Shown here piece by piece: positions 57,030 through 64,000 of a DNA stretch of 64,000 nt; position 1 is the first letter of the stretch; each line of letters begins with the position of its first letter. The stretch is from Paragonimus skrjabini miyazakii. Lineage: Eukaryota > Platyhelminthes > Trematoda > Plagiorchiida > Troglotrematidae. The stretch is from positions 2,985 through 66,984 of the forward strand of contig JTDE01000925.1 of NCBI GenBank assembly GCA_014338405.1. The letters are read 5' to 3'. Position numbers and translations under genes: made by a program. The notes under the pieces are model-generated. The model saw only the letters and a program-made list of their open reading frames with translations. It was not told the origin of the DNA and searched no databases.

Positions 57030-59814
57030 GTAAGCATCATACCGTAACCAACACATATGTTCATGGATAACTGATCCCGACCAGGCATGCATTGAAATTT
57101 CTCGTCTAAGTCAACAGATAAACAGACTAAACAACTTTCAACCTAAGACTACTTGCGTTATGGATGAGGATGAATTCGAACAGAAAAAACTATATATCAA
57201 ATAACGGAGATGAGCTAAGTGTACATACTTTTTGCCCTCAACCCACTGCATGTTTACTGGCTACCGGGTAACAAGTTTCAACAAAATGATTTTCACAAAA
57301 GCCTACTGACTATTCACGGCTTTCGCTAGGATAGTACCATAGCACAAGCGCCTAGTCTCGATGCACTAATAACAGTTTCTTCAACTTGAGTGAGACTGAC
57401 TATGCCAACCCCTCCTTGAATTCTGTTGATACTCTGCAGTTCCATAGTCCTTATAGGCACTCGATGAAGGTAATCTTAAAGCTGTTTGGTGGAAGGAAAT
57501 GTAGATGTCAGGGCTGATCGAGATATAAACATTTCGAGTCTAAAACACTCATCTCAGCGGATGAACGCAACAACCAAAGCAGTCCAACTACTCCTAATGA
57601 AGCTGTCGACTCCATAACAGAGTGATGAGTCGAGTTTTTGTTTCCTCCATATTCAAAGGAATCGTTCATTTCGGTGACCTTCCCTTTATCTTTTGGAGCC
57701 GAACACCTCGCCGTTTTGTGGGGGTGTGATGTATGATGTAATTCAGCCGAAATGGTTGTCAACACTTCGCTTACACTTGCAAGACATCATCACCAACTAA
57801 CATCATTTGCAAATCCCAGCAATACGTTTTTGAGTGGTAGTTTACTACGGATCCCATCAAATATGTCCATCTACCAAATTCTCTCACATAAACACACATC
57901 AAATCTGTATGAGACTAACATACCATGTGTGGGCACCTGGAGTGAAAATCGTGTTTACTTTTTAAGTCTGCTTAATAAAACCTAACACAGGCTAGTATTT
58001 CTGGTGCAGGTCAAATTCCAAACTGTAGGAACGATTTATGACCATCGTTCACAAACGACATTACTTATTTTAATGGTCCACACCGTAGTCACTGTGTAAA
58101 CAGGTTAGGATTGCTGTGATGTCTCCTGCCGAGAGAATTACCGGGATGGTTTTGATCGTCGAAAATCTTTTTGTGTATAGCTCCGATAGGACTATTCGCT
58201 GGAAGAGGTATCTAGTAAAAACGATTTTCGTACCCTATGAAATCATTGCATGGACTGTAGTGCTTCTTCATAGGGAGCACTTTATATTAAAACACGTGTG
58301 TATGGTAGAGGAAAGCATTAGCTGAATCCCATTTGGAAAAGGTAGACAGATTTAGCAATTTCGTAGTTGGATAAAAATGGATGGGAGACTTTGTGATGGA
58401 TGACGCTCATGTGACTTCTGTAAAACTCGCGGCAGTCAAAGGTAAAGTATGGGTTCAACGAGTTATATATTCGCAGAAAGCTGCTTGAAAGGCGTTCCGA
58501 ATCGGATGTTACTCAGGACAACCTAATGGACTACGTAACGTATATTGAAAACTGATAAGCTAACGAGCACAACGGCAAAAGTTCCGAGTTCTTGGCATAG
58601 TTTTCCAGTTCCACTGATGGAAAAAACACGGTTGTTGAATTTAATTTTTGGCGCTGATTTTGGATATTTAAAACTTTTGATTATCTTATCTGATTCATTC
58701 ACGGCAAACTAATTCGCTTGAAAGGCACGCATTTCTGGAATTCACCGTTTACCTGGCACACAAAAGCTGCTCTTCCGTGTTGGGTTGAAGTGTTCAAACA
58801 ATACAAGGTAGAAACAAGTTGACGCTGAATGATGTCAAGACTCAATAACCAGTTTTTTTGGTTTATTAGGCGAAAGAAAGTGCTGGTTTTATATCACCAA
58901 ATCGCTTCACCATCATCATCATATCATAGACAGCAATACATCAACGGTTCACACTGATGCTTAACCGTCACACAACCAAGAAGGGAAAAAACCTTGTATA
59001 AGAAGAGAGAAGAAAAAAGAAAGGGGAAAAGGGGACATAACCATTAAAAATAGCTACGTCTGTATTCAAACGTTCAACCTGAAAGGTGCTTACATCTTGG
59101 TAACAAACAACCGGGCTGTAAGAAAAAGTAAGGCGTCATCAGCAAGACAGCAAGACGCTCCATAGGACTATTTCCACGCCAAAATTTACTGTTTCTAAAG
59201 TTAACTAATATCTCTTTTCCGTAGCCGACTCGCAAATCTATTAACCAACTCTATACAGTCAATGAAGTAACATATAACATATTTCCATACATTTTAACAT
59301 AACTAAGCCACAGTAAAAACAATCAAACTGATTCAGGGTGCTTCTCCTCACTTCGAAATTAAACAGCATGATGCACTATATAACTTAATGTACTGGTTAA
59401 GAAAACCCAGCAAGTGGTTTACGAAACATTTCCTCGCATAGTTCACTACAGACGGGAATACATTTACAAGTTCATACACCCAAAATAATTTAACAGTGAA
59501 TTGGTAAACAGTTGTAATAACAGTGGATTATGACGAGAATAAACAGCCAACAGTATCTGAGTGACAGCTTTTTGTAAACATCTTCTGCTAACTCATTCAA
59601 CGATGAAGATGCTAACTATGTAACTGAGACGGTTCCTTACTTGAACTTTAACTGTACCGTCTCAGCAACAGAAACGATCAAAGTAAACAGACCAACTGAG
59701 CCTTGGTCGCGCTGGATGTAAACGCATTAGGAACTAAACAATAATTAGCCAAGTTTCGTTTGATGATTCGCTATATTTCATGAGAAGTTTGCTAATTCTA
59801 TTCAACTCTTTCAG
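57030..59814 (+). other. Intron of the TRPM-like gene, 2.8 kb
   Basis: Bounded by GTAAGC and TTTCAG. Unassigned short frames only. A purine-rich run lies at about 58978-59036. Confidence 0.75.
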
Positions 59815-59981
59815 GCTGTTGGATTATTTCAGACGGACTAGACCGTGGGTTGGCCAGGGTGGCTGGTGAGGCAGTCAGCGACTACAAGGAGGCGTACGGC
59901 AAAGATCGGATGACTATGGTGGGTGTAGCGACCTACGAGAAGTTGGCATTTCAAGATCTGTTCAACTCTGCCATGAAACAA
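59815..59981 (+). CDS. TRPM: TRPM-type cation channel, third visible coding exon
   Basis: Acceptor TTCTATTCAACTCTTTCAG ends at 59814; donor GTGAGT begins at 59982. 167 bases complete the Gly codon split with the previous exon and give 55 further codons: CWIISDGLDRGLARVAGEAV, SDYKEAYGKDRMTMVGVATY and so on. This is the TRPM segment G-(A/C)-W-I-(I/F)-(T/S)-x-G followed by V-G-(E/D)-A and a hydrophobic strand. It belongs to the cytosolic nucleotide-binding-like N-terminal region. The exon ends at phase 0. The following exons, including all membrane segments, lie outside the window or were not found up to 64000. Confidence 0.9.
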
Positions 59982-61194
59982 GTGAGTTTTTACTCCTAAA
60001 CGCTGAATTGATTGGGGAGGCATCTCTTTTCTTTCCGGGATTTATTAGATCCCAGGTCTTACGGTTCGTATGGTTGGGCGACGAATTTCACAGTATACCC
60101 GATGTTTTATGATACAGTTCTCAGCATTATAAAAACTGGTAGCCTTTCGTTTACTAATATCAAAAGGAACTCATGACTATTTCGATTCATTGGGCACGGG
60201 CCACCAAGTAGAGATTCAACTGAGTAATCCTCGGATTAATAGCCAAAGCAGATCTTTAGTATTCTGCCGACCGTGAATTTGTTTTGTTGCTACAAAATAA
60301 CCTTTACAGTTGTTACAGGGTTCGTGAGCCCATAAATGGTTTAGATAACCTAAATTTACCATCTATTTGAAAGAAACATCCAGGTTATTCTAGGCCCAAT
60401 TTTATCACCGTGAACTTGGAGGACGTTGAGTAGAAATCACTGTGAGTTCGATATATAGAGAAAGGTTGAAAGTTCGATCGGAGTGATTAACAATATGGCA
60501 TGGAACAGGTAATGATGAGAAACTCTGTATAAGGAGTGACAAATTTAGAAGCTTTTGAAAAAAGTTAATAGATAACCCACTAGTTATTATAGAAGGATCT
60601 GGAAAGCTCAGTGTGATATGAGGAAGGCCTATTCCTGAATGATTCATACTTCCACTTACTCCCTTGTCAATTGCGACCCTTTATCTTGTGGCGATAATTC
60701 TTAAACCTGGTTGAAATTGAGACACGGACACATTTTGGTCTACGGGACCTTTAACTAATAGTTCACTTGCATTTCAGCATGTTTCCGCCTGCAAAGTTCA
60801 TTCGTTCGATTATTTCATTCCAGATTTTATTATCCATTAGTGCACTGTACCCAGCTGCAGTGCTGAGGTTGAATCCGTATTAAATTTGTGGTCCCAAAAA
60901 TCTTGAGTTTTAGGTATCCGTGTGTAACAGTAACGAAACATTTTTGGTTGGGATTTATTGGTTAGTGTTAGCTTTCAACCAAAATATAAGATAATTGGGG
61001 TCGAAGTTTAAATTTTGTTAAATCCTAATACATCTGTTTAATACAAAGTAACAGTATCGTTTTCATTATTTAAAATGTTCCGAATGTAATTTTAAAAACA
61101 TTAAACGCAAGTTTTAATGATCGTGATTACATTGCTTAACTGACGTTTTTTTAATCGAAAAGTATCATTAGGTTGTACAGACCAGAGTGACAAG

Positions 61195-61383
61195 TTGATG
61201 AAAGAAAATTTCTACACCGATATTCTCACCGTGAAGTGGTTTACTACCACACCAATTCACGAAATCGAGACCATGTTTGCAACGGACAATGTGTGTAAAG
61301 TAGTGAAGAGGTTTGGACAAATTCCCTCTAATGATCAAGTTATAGATCTTGTTCCTGCATTATGGAAGACCATCTGGAACTGA
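61195..61383 (+). pseudogene. piggyBac-like transposase fragment (tentative)
   Basis: 62 codons. FYTDILTVKWFTTTPIHEIE, then VCKVVKRF and LVPALWKTIWN, recall the piggyBac segment after the catalytic core: (V/I)-x-(K/R)-W-x-D-x-x-x-V, a V-K-R-(F/W) block, then P-x-L-V-x-x-Y-N before M-G-G-V-D. The stop comes just where M-G-G-V-D is expected. The match is by eye and short. Confidence 0.35.
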
Positions 61384-63739
61384 CATTAAAACGCAGGTTC
61401 TATTGTAACGCATAGATTTAAATATTTTGCGATCTTGACTGTCGTTAATCGTGAACCTCGCTAACATTCTTAATGATGACGAGAGTTTTCACAATCATGT
61501 GATCAATCTGTTACGGTCGTTTTGATAGTTAGAGGCTTCTTGTTTGCTTGACGATTATATGGAAAAATCTACAGTTGTTTTCACATGAGACCTGACGACC
61601 CACTTTGGCCTGCACAACTCGTGTTATTATCAATGTGTAAATCTTTTGACAGATAGAATTCAACACTTACAGACAGTATAGCTATTCAAGGATTTATCTT
61701 CAGGCTTGCGTACACACATAGAGCCAAACTTCCCATTTCTGGAATTTGCACTTATCAAATAAGAAACATGAACAGATAATGTTATTGATTAATTGCCGAG
61801 ATTACCCCCAGAAACTTCAGTAAGACTGGGGGAATCATTGCAACATTCACGCATACACTAGCTCATTCCATACTGGCCTCCAGCGTTTTATCGCAGTCTC
61901 ATTCTGCGGCATGTTTTTCCGTGTGTACTGCATCTTAGGTTTTAGACCTTTTCTCCTTCAAACGCATAGCTCCCCATCCCACTAGTGCAAATTAATATTG
62001 ATTCATCCATCCCAAAGACTTACCACGTAATGTCGGATCACGTACACAATTTCACTGCTGTATCCGTACTTACATTTCTGTATTTCTCAAGCGGAGGGGA
62101 TATAAATGTGTTACGTCTAAGTGCGATCCACATGTCAATAAGGATTGGTCACAATATGTATGAGAATGCCAAGTAGTTAGTCAACTCACTTTGAGCGTGA
62201 TCGGAAGCCAACGAGATTACCTTCGCTGTCAACAAAAGAGAATTGCATTCTCTGCCATTAATTACTTTGGAAAACTCACTTCCATAGAACTTTGCGAACT
62301 GCTATGCCTTTCCCAACCTGTTATCCACGATGCCACAATTAGTTGGCAACATTTACGAGATCCGTTAATGGTTGCATGCCGTGTGCAGTTGGCCAATCAA
62401 AATTGATTCCGTTTTTGGTCATTTGCTACTACAGACGTTAAAGGTCCACTGAAACACAACCATATATCTGTTGTAAGTGAACAGGTAAGATTTTCCGAAT
62501 GCGGCTGCGTATGGACTATAATGTTATGTGCACTTTCTGAATGAAACACGCCTGTCCGACTGAACGTTGAAAACGATCCTAACAAAAGATCACTTGGGTT
62601 CTTTACTCGCGTTTCCGGTTTGTTAAACGAATCCTGTCTTTGTCTATGTCAACTCACTAACACATTGTGGTTCTATGTGATAGTCAGGGGTTCATGGATC
62701 GTGAAAGACAGAGGGGGTTCGGGAAGTGAAATCCAACAAGTAACAACCATACATATATGGATTATGCTAAACTGTTTGGACCAAACGTGCCTTTGCATTT
62801 CGGATCTGATTCTGACGTATTTTTCAATAGACTAGCGGTGCGAAAAGCTGTTTTTCCAAACAAAGTCAGCAGAAATAAACAAAATTGCACGCAGTCGTGA
62901 TGTACTTCAAATAAGCGATGAAACTTGGCTACAAATCATATTGGACTAAATCATTATTCTGTGTTGGGTGTTTCAAGGATCAACCACGACTTATAAACGT
63001 TACGGACCAATCATGTTGTTTGGACAAGGTATAATTTAATGATTCTGGGTCGCCTGATTCTTCTTTATGCGTGGTATTGTTAATTGCTACGGAATTGTCG
63101 GAAGACAAGTATTTAAGGTGTAGAAAATGAGAATATTGTGGAACTGGGTAGGCAAACCACCGATGTAACCACAAAACTCCCGTCATGTGTGCACTATAGG
63201 GATAAAATATTCATATAAACGCTGTTCAGTTACACTTGCAAGTGTCACTCAGCGGTAAATGCTAGAACTGCCAACTGTCAAAACAAAGACTAGGTTAGTA
63301 AAATATATGCTCACCAAGTATACAGAAAACTAGTTACTGCCATTGTCATTGTTTTCATCGTTACTGGTCAGAATGTTGTCAGTATCTTCTTCACGGTGTT
63401 AATCTGGCACACAGTCTTCAGTAAGTAGTTCGGACTAATCCAGTTGACTGGGGAAAGATAACCCATTCGAGCCTACTATGTAGGTCGAAAATGAATAACG
63501 AATTGTGCAAACTATTGGAATATGAATTGTGAGTAATCTTATGGCTGGCACAATTACACCCATAAATGAGCTTGGACCAATTGTGCCAGAAGGGTTGAAG
63601 CGTTATGAAACAAAAGCGGATCACAAATATAGACAGCTGGTTGTAGTCGCCCGTTGTAAACCACATCGTGTTATCGTAGGGGCCCGGGCTACTCCCACAA
63701 GTTAACGTGATGGTAGGCCCGTCCAGGTAAGAATTGCTC

Positions 63740-63990
63740 TCTGGTTAACTGGCAGAAATGCATTAGTGTTTCTTGATTGCGCCGTTTAATGCTTGGGCTA
63801 AAGATATATTGCAAGAAAAATCATCTCAATTTTGTTCAGCGGGAAAGAACAAAGATATTTCCAGCTGATAATACTGTGGTCCATCAAAACAACCCTGTAC
63901 TCGATCGTTCCGAATAACTGCATAGTGTCGGGCGCTTTATTTGGCTTGTCCGGTCACCTGATCTCAATTTTGTAAGACACAACAGATTTT
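63740..63990 (+). pseudogene. Tc1-like transposase fragment
   Basis: LWLTGRNALVFLDCAV (near 63743-63790), then after a frame change PADNTVVHQNN (near 63861-63893) and FIWLVRSPDLNF (near 63936-63971). In Tc1 transposases these are the strand before the second Asp, the Q-D-N-A-x-x-H box and W-x-x-x-S-P-D-L-N-P. Stops lie between them. Confidence 0.5.
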
Positions 63991-64000
63991 GTCTTAAATG

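Larger units (their letters stand above)
59982..64000 (+). other. Start of the next TRPM intron (incomplete in window)
   Basis: Begins GTGAGT. No further TRPM exon was recognised up to 64000. It holds the piggyBac-like and Tc1-like scraps listed below. The stretches 60000-61190 and 61390-63730 show no other assignable feature. Confidence 0.6.

Noticed and set aside
62820..63190. Possible upstream half of the Tc1-like transposase (readings SDETW and GPIMLFG)
   Set aside because: The distance to the second-Asp box at 63861 is too long for one transposase and the matches are very short.
1..64000. CRISPR arrays, bacterial operons or virus genomes
   Set aside because: No spaced identical repeats, no ribosome binding sites in series, and the coding content is eukaryotic retroelements plus an intron-bearing host gene.

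Overview
This is nuclear DNA of an animal, most plausibly a parasitic flatworm (trematode or cestode). The case rests on CsRn1-like Ty3/gypsy elements with a tRNA-Trp type primer site, several Penelope-like elements (PLEs), a mariner, and one host gene with very long introns. The species cannot be fixed from the sequence. There are three assembly gaps: 17387-17851, 38341-38440 and 52128-52364. There are no rRNA genes, CRISPR arrays or bacterial-type operons.

Layout. From 1 to about 28,000 the window is almost wholly transposable elements, many nested in one another. (1) 1-3540: a decayed CsRn1-like gypsy element, + strand. (2) 4122-5804: a related LTR split by a 1.38 kb insert with short inverted ends. 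(3) 6124-10430: family A copy 1, a mag/K02A2.6-like gypsy that kept gag, zinc knuckle and protease but lost RT to integrase; it carries three later insertions. One of these, at 9168-9975, is flanked by a 4-bp target duplication and has U3 ends on both sides. (4) 11436-11942: a single LTR of family B. (5) 12736-12958: a LINE RT scrap cut by a family B gypsy (12959 to about 17800, - strand). The gag-pol frame of that element is unbroken by indels but holds five stop codons. (6) 17852-21450: family A copy 2, - strand, gag to integrase, heavily decayed. (7) 23745-24866: a 5'-truncated PLE (- strand) capped by an inverted copy of its own 3' end. (8) 25408-27780: a nearly complete PLE (+ strand) with 87-88 bp inverted terminal repeats and one 2-nt frameshift.

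From 29.7 kb to the end lies the one recognisable host gene: the 5' part of a TRPM-type cation channel on the + strand. Three coding exons are visible (29749-29901, 56855-57029, 59815-59981). They splice in frame with canonical GT/AG sites and together encode the start of the TRPM N-terminal homology region. The first visible intron is 27 kb. The rest of the gene (S1-S6, pore) lies beyond the window. The introns hold only scattered repeats: PLE tails (30.6 and 55.7 kb), a tRNA-like sequence (42.7 kb), an unassigned 192-codon ORF (43.4 kb), a mariner (51.0-52.6 kb), and piggyBac-like and Tc1-like scraps. No intact LTR element is visible in them.

Cooperation between genes is limited. Each element encodes its own gag-pol or RT-endonuclease; all are broken to some degree. 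The host channel is the only gene with an organismal role.
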